Shown here piece after piece: positions 1 to 5,648 of a stretch of 5,648 nt of DNA. The DNA comes from Hydrogenophaga sp. (lineage in GTDB: Bacteria > Pseudomonadota > Gammaproteobacteria > Burkholderiales > Burkholderiaceae_C). A program made the position numbers and the translations under genes. The stretch's first letter is position 1, and each line of letters starts with the position of its first letter. The DNA lies in NCBI GenBank assembly GCA_011390855.1, contig JAABRN010000060.1, forward strand, positions 1 through 5,648, written 5' to 3'. A model generated the notes under the pieces. It did not search any database. It was given only the letters and a program-made list of their open reading frames with translations, and was not told where the DNA came from.

Positions 1-1166
1 AAGCTCACCCCGTGCAGGATCTCGCGCGCCGGCTCGTAGGCAAAACGCACATTCTCGAACTTCACCGCCGGCGGACCATCCAGCGTCAGCGGCTGTGCAT
101 CGGGTGCATCGGCAATTTCGCGCTCTTTTTCCAGCAGCACGAACATCTTGTCCAGGTCGGTCAGGCTCTGCTTGATCTCGCGGTACAGCACACCCAGGAA
201 ACCCAGCGGGATGTAGAGCTGAATCATGAAGGCGTTGACCATGACCAGGTCGCCCAGCGTCATTTCGCCGTCCACCACGCCCTGAGTCGCACGCCAGAGC
301 ATGAGCACCAGGGCGATGGCGATCACCACCTGTTGGCCTGCATTGAGCAGGGACAGCGTGGTCTGGCTCTTGATACGGGCGCGGCGCAGCTTTTCCAGCG
401 CCTCGTCGTAGCGGCTGGCCTCGAAGGTTTCGTTGTTGAAGTACTTGACCGTTTCGTAATTGAGCAACGAGTCGATGGCACGGGTCTGGCTGACGGATTC
501 CAGCTCATTCATCTGTCGGCGGAATTTGGTCCGCCATTCCGTCACCACCACGGTGAAGGTGATGTACAGCACCAGCGCCACCAGCGTGATCCACACGTAT
601 CCCATGTCAAATTTGGTACCCAGCAGCGCCAGCACCATGGACACCTCGATCAGGGTGGGCACGATGCTGTAGAGCGAATACGAGATCAGCGACTGCACGC
701 CCCGGGTGCCGCGCTCGATGTCGCGGGTCATGCCACCGGTCTGTCGCTCGAGGTGGAAACGCAGGCTCAGCGCATGCAGGTGGCCGAACACCTCCAGCGC
801 AATGCTGCGCGTGGCGCCTTCAGTGGCTTTGGCGAACACGAGTTCGCGCAGCTCGGTGAACACGCTGGTCGACAGGCGAAGCCCACCGTACGCCAGGAGC
901 AGTCCCAGTGGCACCACCAGCATCGACTCCACGCTGCCTGGCCGGATGCTCATCGCGTCCACCAGTTCCTTGAGCAACAACGGCACGCTCACGTTGGCCA
1001 TCTTGGCCGCCACCATGAAGCCCAACGCAAAAATCACGCGCCACTTGTACCGCCAGAGGTAAGGCAACAGCCGCGACAAGGTGGCCCAGTCGGAGCGGCG
1101 GGGGGCTGAGGTGACGGGAGACGCGGGGTCGACGGACAGCGGCTGGGAGACGGCAGAGGGGCGCAT
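1..1166 (-). CDS. atm1: Atm1/HMT-type ABC exporter (permease with fused ATPase), N-terminal part, truncated by window edge
   Basis: This encodes the first 388 residues of an inner-membrane ABC half-transporter. It covers the whole six-helix exporter domain (helices near residues 43-66, 82-105, 162-183, 188-209, 274-293, 305-326) and the start of the nucleotide-binding domain, with the A-loop Tyr at about 377 in VRFAYEP; Walker A lies beyond the edge. Family hallmarks are TGGMTRDIERGTRG (143-156) and NYETVKYFNNE (236-246). With a constant +6 offset, residues I recall as glutathione-contacting in Novosphingobium Atm1 are present: Y201, R212, R216, N275, Q278, G325, R329. The inferred role is therefore export of glutathione disulfide, glutathione conjugates or a related sulfur/metal species; the substrate is not shown by sequence. 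The start at 1166 is the first ATG after an in-frame TAG (1191-1193). No Shine-Dalgarno sequence precedes it. It is divergent from yciA. Confidence 0.93.
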   Translation of the reverse strand, partial: MRPSAVSQPLSVDPASPVTSAPRRSDWATLSRLLPYLWRYKWRVIFALGFMVAAKMANVSVPLLLKELVDAMSIRPGSVESMLVVPLGLLLAYGGLRLSTSVFTELRELVFAKATEGATRSIALEVFGHLHALSLRFHLERQTGGMTRDIERGTRGVQSLISYSLYSIVPTLIEVSMVLALLGTKFDMGYVWITLVALVLYITFTVVVTEWRTKFRRQMNELESVSQTRAIDSLLNYETVKYFNNETFEASRYDEALEKLRRARIKSQTTLSLLNAGQQVVIAIALVLMLWRATQGVVDGEMTLGDLVMVNAFMIQLYIPLGFLGVLYREIKQSLTDLDKMFVLLEKEREIADAPDAQPLTLDGPPAVKFENVRFAYEPAREILHGVS

Positions 1167-1203
1167 GAAGGAGAATGTGTGCTGTTGTTCCTAGATTGTG
1201 ACC

Positions 1204-1644
1204 ATGTCCGCTGAATCAAGTCCCCGCCCCGAGAGTGCCCTGCCCCAGGACCGTGAACTGGTGCTCAAGGTCATCCCCATGCCGGCCGACACCAATGGCA
1301 ACGGCGACATTTTTGGTGGCTGGGTCATGGCCCAGGTTGACCTGGCCGGTTCGGTGCTGCCGGCGCGTTATGTGCGCGGCCGAATGGCCACGGTTGCGGT
1401 CAACCAGTTCATTTTCAAGCAGCCGGTGCGCGTGGGCGACATCCTGAGCTTCTTCTCGCATGTCTCGCGCATCGGCAACACCTCCATCACGGTGCAGGTC
1501 GAAGTGTTTGCCGAACGCTTCTCGGCGCAGGGCCAGTATGTGAAGGTGACCGAGGCCAGCCTGACCTATGTGGCGATTGACAACGAAGGCCGACCTCGGC
1601 CTATTCCGAAGGACGGACTGAGCATTCCCGATCCTGCAGGCTGA
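1204..1644 (+). CDS. yciA: YciA-type acyl-CoA thioesterase (hotdog fold)
   Basis: This 146-residue single hotdog-domain protein should hydrolyse acyl-CoA thioesters in the cytoplasm to free acid and CoA. YciA enzymes are broad in chain length and act as oligomers. The diagnostic block is MPADTNGNGDIFGGW (26-40), whose Asp35 matches the conserved catalytic Asp of YciA and whose glycines pack on the hotdog helix. Other family segments are the central strand VNQFIFKQPVRVGD (67-80) and TEASLTYVAID (116-126), followed by the usual short polar tail. The length is normal and the gene is complete. I prefer ATG 1204; an in-frame GTG at 1198 would add two residues, and neither start has a clear Shine-Dalgarno sequence. 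It runs divergently from the Atm1-type gene (37 bp between starts) and convergently with the amidotransferase gene (40 bp between stops), so it is probably monocistronic. It could be a close acyl-CoA thioesterase relative rather than the strict orthologue. Confidence 0.93.
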   Translation: MSAESSPRPESALPQDRELVLKVIPMPADTNGNGDIFGGWVMAQVDLAGSVLPARYVRGRMATVAVNQFIFKQPVRVGDILSFFSHVSRIGNTSITVQVEVFAERFSAQGQYVKVTEASLTYVAIDNEGRPRPIPKDGLSIPDPAG

Positions 1645-1684
1645 GTGCCCCCGCCTTCTGGCCGACAGCTCGGATCGCGAAACC

Positions 1685-2443
1685 TCAACGCCAGTTCGAC
1701 CGCCATTGCCGGTAGATGCGGTTCGCCAGTGCCTGGCTGCCCGCCTGGTGGCGAAGGGTGGCAGCCAGCATGTCGGAAGGCGACTGCACGCTGTCGGGAT
1801 GCCGGTGAATGGCAGGGGGATAGACATCGCCCGGCGCGGCCAACCAGGTGGCGATTTTTTCGGGTGTGATCTCAATGTGAAACTGCATGGCCAGGTGAGG
1901 GCCGATGGCAAAGGCCTGGTGGGCACAGGTAGATGAAGTGGCCAGCAGTTCAGCACCTTTGGGCAGATCGACGAAGCTGTCGTAGTGCCATTGGTAGACC
2001 ACGGCTTCGCTTGCTTCGCCCAACCAGGTGCGCGCCGCGTCAGTCTCTTGCGATTGAATGGGCCACCAGCCCACCTCGGGTTGTGGCAGGCGCTCCACCC
2101 GGCCACCAAAAGCCCGCGCAATGAGTTGTCCACCCAGGCAATGTCCGATGACGGGTATGCCCAATGAATCGGCTTCGCGAATCAGTGCTTCGGCCTGGCG
2201 CAAAGTGGGCCTTTCGTCGTTGGCTCCCCATTCGCCGCCCAACACAGCCAGCGCACGGTAACCGCTCACGGATTCGGGATAGGTCTCCCCGGCTTCTGCG
2301 CACAACACCTGCCACGACACGGCTTGCGAATCCAGCCACTGCCCCAGAAAACCAGGGGAGTCTTCCAGGGTGTGCTGCAACACCAGCACATCCGCAGGGC
2401 CGTCTTTGGGCGCATTCATTGGTCGATCATTCATTCGCACCAT
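1685..2443 (-). CDS. Class I glutamine amidotransferase-like protein (GMP-synthase-type GATase1 domain), stand-alone
   Basis: This 252-residue cytoplasmic protein is a single class I glutamine amidotransferase domain. The nucleophile elbow is IPVIGHCLGGQLIA (96-109) with Cys102. The rest of the triad is His189 and Glu191 in AMQFHIEIT (185-193). A conserved substrate-side segment is VYQWHYDSF (149-157), and the N terminus begins with the expected first strand VLVLQHT. In the family such proteins split glutamine or gamma-glutamyl compounds. No synthetase partner domain is present, so the acceptor or true substrate is unknown. The start is uncertain: in-frame ATGs lie at 2443, 2434 and 2419 and none has a Shine-Dalgarno sequence. 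The frame stays open for 69 more codons upstream to an ATG at 2650, but that stretch overlaps the hydratase gene and is Arg/Pro-rich with no family similarity, so I exclude it. It lies 83 bp after the hydratase gene on the same strand and may be cotranscribed with it. Confidence 0.88.
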   Translation of the reverse strand: MVRMNDRPMNAPKDGPADVLVLQHTLEDSPGFLGQWLDSQAVSWQVLCAEAGETYPESVSGYRALAVLGGEWGANDERPTLRQAEALIREADSLGIPVIGHCLGGQLIARAFGGRVERLPQPEVGWWPIQSQETDAARTWLGEASEAVVYQWHYDSFVDLPKGAELLATSSTCAHQAFAIGPHLAMQFHIEITPEKIATWLAAPGDVYPPAIHRHPDSVQSPSDMLAATLRHQAGSQALANRIYRQWRSNWR

Positions 2444-2484
2444 GATACGAAGCCATTTGGAAGTACCGGGGCCAATGGGGGTAT

Positions 2485-2525
2485 CCGCCGGGGGACCGAT
2501 CGGCGGGCGCCTTCGCAGCCGGCGC
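2485..2525 (-). other. Two adjacent GC-rich stem-loops just after the hydratase stop
   Basis: Reading the minus strand, the first stem pairs GCGCC with GGCGC (2521-2525 with 2507-2511, 9-nt loop). The second pairs CCGCCG with CGGCGG (2501-2506 with 2485-2490, 10-nt loop). They lie back to back, starting two bases past the hydratase stop. No T-tract follows, so this is not a classical intrinsic terminator. It may be an intercistronic mRNA structure or only a chance product of high GC. Confidence 0.3.
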
Positions 2526-2526
2526 T

Positions 2527-3330
2527 TCAGAACTGACCGTGGCGCCCGCTTCCGCTGGCGAATCGGCGCGCGCCATCCAGCGCATCCGGGATGCGTTGGC
2601 GACCCCGTTCCCACTCCTGCAGCAGCGCGTCGCCCATGGGCAGATCCCATTGTTGGTAGGCACTTTCGCGATCGGCTCTCAGGGTGGCCTGGGGGAAGGC
2701 CGCAAGCTGCTGAGCCAGCGCGATGGCGGCTTCGCGAGCCTGACCCTTGGGCACCACGCGGTTGGCAAGGCCCATCTGCCGGGCTTCGTCGGCTTCCACC
2801 TTGCGGCCCGTGAGAATCAGGTCCATGGCGTGCCCCATGCCAATGAGGCGGGGCAGTCTGACCGTGCCGCCGTCGATCAGCGGCACGCCGAAACGGCGGC
2901 AGTAGACACCGAAGTAGGCGTCTTCCTCCATGACGCGCAGGTCACACCACAGGGCGAGCTCCAGGCCACCGGCCACGGCGGCACCGCTGATGGCTGCGAT
3001 CACGGGTTTGCTCAGGCGCAGTCGCGACGGCCCCATCGGCCCCAATGCGCGAGCGTCATCGGGGGTGAAGTCCAGGGCTTCAAGGCCGCCGGATTCCCCG
3101 CGCTCGGCCATTGCAGCACCGAACTGCAGATCCCACCCGGCGCAAAAGTGACCGTGTGCGCCATGGAACACGGCCACCCTCGCCGTCGAGTCGTCTTCAA
3201 AAGCCAGGAAAGCGGCGTGCAAGGCCATGGCGGTCGGGGTGTCGACCGCGTTGCGCACATCGGGCCGATCGAGCGTGACGATCCAGATGCCGTTGTCCTG
3301 CTGTTCTGTGGTGACAGGATTGGCTTTCAT
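2527..3330 (-). CDS. Enoyl-CoA hydratase/isomerase (crotonase) family protein with atypical active site
   Basis: This 267-residue cytoplasmic crotonase-fold enzyme binds an acyl-CoA and is predicted to hydrate, isomerise or otherwise act on an enoyl-CoA. The oxyanion-hole segments are HFCAGWDLQ (61-69, near Ala64) and GAAVAGGLELALWCDL (116-131, Gly121). The C-terminal part has DGGTVRLPRLIG (153-164) and LTGRKVEADEARQMGLANRV (173-192). Glu124 matches the first catalytic Glu of classical hydratases (Glu144 of the rat enzyme). The position of the second (rat Glu164) aligns with Cys144, and Asp153 is the nearest acidic candidate in the pocket loop. The exact reaction is therefore open. The length is normal. 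Its ATG overlaps the AtuA stop in ATGA, and a GAAGGGA ribosome binding site lies inside the end of the AtuA gene, which indicates translational coupling and a shared pathway. Confidence 0.92.
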   Translation of the reverse strand: MKANPVTTEQQDNGIWIVTLDRPDVRNAVDTPTAMALHAAFLAFEDDSTARVAVFHGAHGHFCAGWDLQFGAAMAERGESGGLEALDFTPDDARALGPMGPSRLRLSKPVIAAISGAAVAGGLELALWCDLRVMEEDAYFGVYCRRFGVPLIDGGTVRLPRLIGMGHAMDLILTGRKVEADEARQMGLANRVVPKGQAREAAIALAQQLAAFPQATLRADRESAYQQWDLPMGDALLQEWERGRQRIPDALDGARRFASGSGRHGQF

Positions 3331-5273
3331 TGCATCCCTTCAAGCGAGTTGGCAGGCGTGCCCTCACCCCACCACCCAGCCCGAGGGGTGTTCAGGACAG
3401 CATCCAGCTCCTCTTGTGTCAACTCGATTTCCATCCTCAGCAGCGCGCCCGCCATGGCTTTGCCCAGATTGTCCAGGCGCAAGTTGCGCGCGCCACCGCC
3501 TTGCAGCGCGCCGCGCAGAACGAACTTGAGTGCAAGAATGTTCGGCAAGGCCCAGCCATCCACGTCGCCTGGCAGCCAGGGCGCGAAGTGGGCTTGCACG
3601 CGGTCGGCTGTGACCTCGCGTTCGAGGACGGCGTAACCCGTCGCATTCCAGGCGAACAGGCCAAAGTCCACCCAGTCGGCCTTGTCGCCACTGCGCGCGT
3701 GCGCAATGTGTGCCAAAGGGATGCGGACAGAACCCGTGTTTGATCCAGCGCCGGGTTGTCGCAAACCTGGTTCAGCACCAAGTGGGCCGCGTGGTGCAGG
3801 CGCGGCGCTTCTGGCTTCAACCTTTGCTTCGTCATTGGCCGTCATTTCTGCGCGAATCGGTGCAGTGACCGACGCGGCACTGCCCAGCAGTTCCAGCTTC
3901 ACGCTGGCTTGCACCGCCTCCCGGGAGATCAGCGATGGCCAGATCCCCAGGAGTTCGGTGGTGTTGTGCAGGCCTGTGAATCCGCAGGTGTAGGCGGGGC
4001 CACTCAGGCCGATCCAGGGAAACAGGCGGCCAAAGCCGTCTGCAGCCGCTTTGCTCGGCGTGCGCAGCACCATGCGGGTCCAGATCTCGTTCAGCTCATT
4101 GAGCGATGTCGCTTCAGGCAGCGGTGCGAGCGCGCCGTGGGCGGAGTTCAGCCCGGGATATTCCACATACAGCTCGTCGAAGGGAATTCGCTTCTCTTCC
4201 AGCAGCGTGCGGATGGTGGCTTGCGCGGCTTGCGCCTTGTCCCAGGCGTCGGGCCAGGAAAAGCCCCAGGTCACTTCGGCCTTGTGGCCGTCGCGGTAGC
4301 CGGCCACCACCTTGAGCGCATCAGGCGGCGCCGTGCCGCGCGCACCGGTGAGCCGCACGCGGTCCTGCCCTTCGTCCTCCAGCCGGAGATTGCCCATGTC
4401 CAGAGTCACATCGGGCGACAAATAGGCGTGCGGGTTGTGCACCTCGTAGAGCAATTGCTGGCGCACGGTGTCGAAGTTGATGCGCCCGCCAGTGCCGGGC
4501 GCCTTGGTGATGAGTGCAGCGCCATCTTCCCGTACCTCGGCAATGGGGTAGCCGATATGGGCCAGGTCGGGGATGGCCTGCCAAGCCCCCCGACTGCCGA
4601 AATTGCCACCGCTGCCCTGGCCCGAACACTCCAGCAGGTGGCCCACGGCAAGTCCTTGCGCCAGCCGGTTCAGGTCGGTCTCGGTGCTGGCGCCATGGAG
4701 TGTCCAGCCCAAGGCGTGCACCAGCGGCCCCAGGAACAATGCGGCATCGGCCACCCGGCCGGTGATGACGATGTCGGCACCCGCGTCCAGCGCCTGCACG
4801 ATGGGTGCAGCGCCCAGATACGCGTTGGCGAACACCAGACGATCACGCACACCAGCCACCGGCGAACCAGTGAACAGATGGGCAAACGGGTTGGCCGATG
4901 CCTCGATGCTGAGCACTTGAGACAGCACGTCATCGCCCGAGACGACGGCCACGCGCGCCTGAAGCCCCTTGGAGGCAAACGCGGCCAGCACCGCTTGCGC
5001 CGCACCGTGCGGATTGAGACCGCCTGCGTTGCAAACGAAGCGCACGCCGCGTGGCTGCATGAGAGGCCATAGGCGCAGCAGCATGGGCACCACATCGCGC
5101 GCGTAGCCCAGTGCAGGGTCGCGCTGCCGGTCTTTTTGCAGGATGGCGAGGGTGAGTTCGGCGAGGTGATCGCTGGCGATGAACTGAACGTTGCCGCGTT
5201 CAATGCTGGCCACGACGGGCTCCCAGTTGTCACCGTAAAAACCGAGACCTGCGCCGATGCGAATGGACTTCAT
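3327..5273 (-). CDS. AtuA-family protein (DUF1446 plus C-terminal ferredoxin-fold-like domain), terpene/branched-acyl catabolism
   Basis: This 648-residue soluble protein belongs to the AtuA family, named for acyclic terpene utilization in Pseudomonas, where the gene is needed for citronellol/geraniol degradation; its exact chemistry is not established. The N-terminal domain (about 4-460) starts with IRIGAGLGFYGDNWEP and contains RFVCNAGGLNPHG (78-90), ADIVITGRVADAALFLGP (166-183), TKAPGTGGRINFDTV (256-270) and TGLHNTTELLGIWPSLI (433-449). A loose Ala/Pro/Gly-rich linker (about 475-514) leads to the small C-terminal domain (about 515-620) with HARSGDKADWVDFGLFA (525-541) and LPNILALKFVLRGAL (576-590). 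The start fits the family N terminus, although no Shine-Dalgarno sequence precedes it. It is the first gene of a minus-strand unit and is coupled to the crotonase-family gene. The Pseudomonas atu carboxylase genes are not in view, so I give no symbol; the substrate could be a terpenoid or another branched acyl-CoA. Confidence 0.93.
   Translation of the reverse strand: MKSIRIGAGLGFYGDNWEPVVASIERGNVQFIASDHLAELTLAILQKDRQRDPALGYARDVVPMLLRLWPLMQPRGVRFVCNAGGLNPHGAAQAVLAAFASKGLQARVAVVSGDDVLSQVLSIEASANPFAHLFTGSPVAGVRDRLVFANAYLGAAPIVQALDAGADIVITGRVADAALFLGPLVHALGWTLHGASTETDLNRLAQGLAVGHLLECSGQGSGGNFGSRGAWQAIPDLAHIGYPIAEVREDGAALITKAPGTGGRINFDTVRQQLLYEVHNPHAYLSPDVTLDMGNLRLEDEGQDRVRLTGARGTAPPDALKVVAGYRDGHKAEVTWGFSWPDAWDKAQAAQATIRTLLEEKRIPFDELYVEYPGLNSAHGALAPLPEATSLNELNEIWTRMVLRTPSKAAADGFGRLFPWIGLSGPAYTCGFTGLHNTTELLGIWPSLISREAVQASVKLELLGSAASVTAPIRAEMTANDEAKVEARSAAPAPRGPLGAEPGLRQPGAGSNTGSVRIPLAHIAHARSGDKADWVDFGLFAWNATGYAVLEREVTADRVQAHFAPWLPGDVDGWALPNILALKFVLRGALQGGGARNLRLDNLGKAMAGALLRMEIELTQEELDAVLNTPRAGWWGEGTPANSLEGMQ
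3335..3341 (-). promoter_or_regulatory. Ribosome binding site of the hydratase gene, inside the AtuA coding end
   Basis: On the minus strand, GAAGGGA lies four bases before the ATG at 3330, with its AAGG core seven bases away. It sits within the last codons of the AtuA gene. It supports this start and reinitiation by ribosomes ending at the overlapping TGA (3327-3329). Confidence 0.7.
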
Positions 5274-5324
5274 GACAAATGAATGAAAGTGGAACCATCA
5301 GCTTAAAGCCATGGATCATTTTTG

Positions 5325-5340
5325 CAAAGCAATTGCTTTG
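5325..5340. promoter_or_regulatory. Perfect 16-bp palindrome, candidate operator upstream of the AtuA-family gene
   Basis: CAAAGCAATTGCTTTG reads the same on both strands with no spacer. It lies 51 bp before the AtuA start, in an AT-richer island of the divergent intergenic region, and abuts TATAAACA at 5341-5348. This geometry suits a homodimeric repressor such as a TetR-type AtuR. No regulator gene is visible, so the identity of the binding protein is inference. Confidence 0.5.
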
Positions 5341-5441
5341 TATAAACATTCACCACCGGCACGGGCCATCCTTGAATTGCTCAATCACCGTTGCCTGATG
5401 TTGGCACGTAAGCGACTCCTTTGGGGACAACCCTAGCGCCA

Positions 5442-5464
5442 GTCTTGTGCAAGACAGCTATAAA
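5442..5464. promoter_or_regulatory. 14-bp dyad (6-2-6) followed by a TATAAA box, candidate operator/promoter of the Liv operon
   Basis: GTCTTG and CAAGAC flank a central TG (5442-5455). Three bases later comes TATAAA (5459-5464), a five-of-six match to a -10 box on the plus strand, 86 bp before the permease start. No good -35 hexamer lies at the right distance, so a promoter here would be activator-dependent or weak. The dyad differs in sequence from the 16-bp palindrome. Confidence 0.35.
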
Positions 5465-5538
5465 CACCGCACGCCGTCTGGGTGACCTGCCACAAAGCCT
5501 GCAGCAGCCGCCGGGAGAATAAAGGCGCCAGACCACAC

Positions 5539-5543
5539 AGGAG
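5539..5543 (+). promoter_or_regulatory. Ribosome binding site of the Liv-type permease gene
   Basis: AGGAG lies seven bases before the GTG at 5551, which is ideal spacing. It decides the GTG start, since no in-frame ATG is present in the visible part of the gene. Confidence 0.85.
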
Positions 5544-5550
5544 ATACCGC

Positions 5551-5648
5551 GTGCAACTGCTGCAACTGCTCATCGGTGGCGTGGCCCAGGGCTGTATTTA
5601 CGGACTCATTGCCCTGGGTTTCGTGCTGATCTACAAGGCCACGGAGAC
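5551..5648 (+). CDS. Branched-chain amino acid-type (LivH family) ABC transporter permease, N-terminal fragment cut by window edge
   Basis: Only the first 32 residues are visible. They form the start of the first membrane segment of a LivH-type inner-membrane permease, with the family pattern LLIGGVAQGCIYGLIALGF followed by VLIYKATE. LivH works with LivM, two ATPases (LivF, LivG) and a periplasmic binding protein. In Burkholderiales such systems also import carboxylates and aromatic or other organic acids, so branched-chain amino acids are not assured as substrate. The GTG start has a strong AGGAG site. The gene diverges from the AtuA-family gene across 277 bp, which suggests that uptake and catabolism share control. 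It is probably the first gene of a Liv operon continuing beyond the window, but that is inference. Confidence 0.88.
   Translation, partial: MQLLQLLIGGVAQGCIYGLIALGFVLIYKATE

Noticed and set aside
12..1109. A 365-codon open frame on the plus strand opposite the Atm1-type gene
   Set aside because: The minus strand encodes a clear ABC exporter with family motifs throughout. The plus-strand product is His/Gln-rich without any recognisable fold and is a by-product of GC-rich third codon positions.
1165..1201. Tiny leader-like open frames before yciA (MKENVCCCS at 1165-1194 and MCAVVPRL at 1175-1201)
   Set aside because: They are eight to nine codons long, the AAGGAG (1168-1173) is too close to the second ATG and not upstream of the first, and the first overlaps the exporter start. 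I see no evidence of translation.
1587..1602. Dyad AGGCCGA-CC-TCGGCCT near the end of yciA as a possible terminator
   Set aside because: It lies inside conserved coding sequence (NEGRPRPIP), is followed by no T-tract, and is most simply explained by GC-rich codons.
2444..2650. A 69-codon N-terminal extension of the amidotransferase, starting at an ATG at 2650
   Set aside because: It overlaps the 3' end of the hydratase gene in another frame, is Arg/Pro-rich, and the family N terminus begins at VLVLQHT just after the 2443-2419 ATGs.
2539..3636. A 365-codon plus-strand open frame across the hydratase gene and the AtuA end
   Set aside because: It spans two real minus-strand genes, has no family motif and no credible start signal.
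3756..5072. A 438-codon open frame on the plus strand opposite the AtuA-family gene
   Set aside because: It is again Arg/His/Gln-rich antisense sequence, and the opposite strand carries well-conserved AtuA-family motifs across the same stretch.
5302..5332. A sigma-70 promoter for the AtuA-family gene on the minus strand, with TTGCTT (5332-5327) as the -35
   Set aside because: The -10 candidates at 17-18 bp spacing (GCTTTA, CTTTAA) match the consensus poorly, so I do not call a promoter there.
5402..5416. TTGGCACG as the -24 element of a sigma-54 promoter
   Set aside because: The required GC dinucleotide of the -12 element is absent at the right distance (5415-5416 read AC).

Overview
The window is GC-rich and tightly packed, with six protein genes. 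Several traits point to a betaproteobacterium of the order Burkholderiales, probably Comamonadaceae-like: the GC-rich third codon positions, the GTG start on the last gene, and the combination of a bacterial Atm1-type exporter, a YciA thioesterase, an AtuA-family protein and a Liv-type permease. This taxonomic call is inference from codon use and gene content; no marker gene is present. I see no rRNA, tRNA, CRISPR, insertion sequence or phage gene.

Layout, left to right. (1) Positions 1-1166, minus strand: the N-terminal 388 residues of an Atm1/HMT-type ABC exporter, cut by the window edge just as its nucleotide-binding domain begins. (2) Positions 1204-1644, plus strand: a complete YciA-type acyl-CoA thioesterase, head to head with the exporter across only 37 bp. 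(3) Positions 1685-2443, minus strand: a stand-alone class I glutamine amidotransferase-like protein, convergent with yciA. (4) Positions 2527-3330, minus strand: an enoyl-CoA hydratase/isomerase-family protein that keeps only the first of the two classical catalytic glutamates. (5) Positions 3327-5273, minus strand: a 648-residue AtuA-family (DUF1446) protein with its C-terminal ferredoxin-fold-like domain. Its stop codon overlaps the hydratase start (ATGA). (6) Positions 5274-5550: a 277-bp divergent regulatory region with two dyad elements, each followed by TATAAACA. (7) Position 5551 to the end, plus strand: the first 32 codons of a LivH-type branched-chain amino acid ABC permease with a strong ribosome binding site.

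How the genes fit together. AtuA and the crotonase-fold enzyme are translationally coupled and probably act on the same CoA-linked substrate, as AtuA-family proteins do beside acyl-CoA enzymes in acyclic-terpene (citronellol/geraniol) and related branched-acyl degradation clusters. The divergent Liv-type transporter would be the uptake or companion arm. The shared intergenic region carries the best candidates for operators. The amidotransferase may be the third gene of the minus-strand unit, but its link to this pathway is unknown. The Atm1-type exporter (glutathione-conjugate or sulfur-related export) and yciA (acyl-CoA hydrolysis) look like ordinary housekeeping neighbours.

Nothing in the window is clearly a new system. 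The most interesting parts are the paired dyad elements between atuA and the Liv operon and the atypical active site of the crotonase-family enzyme.
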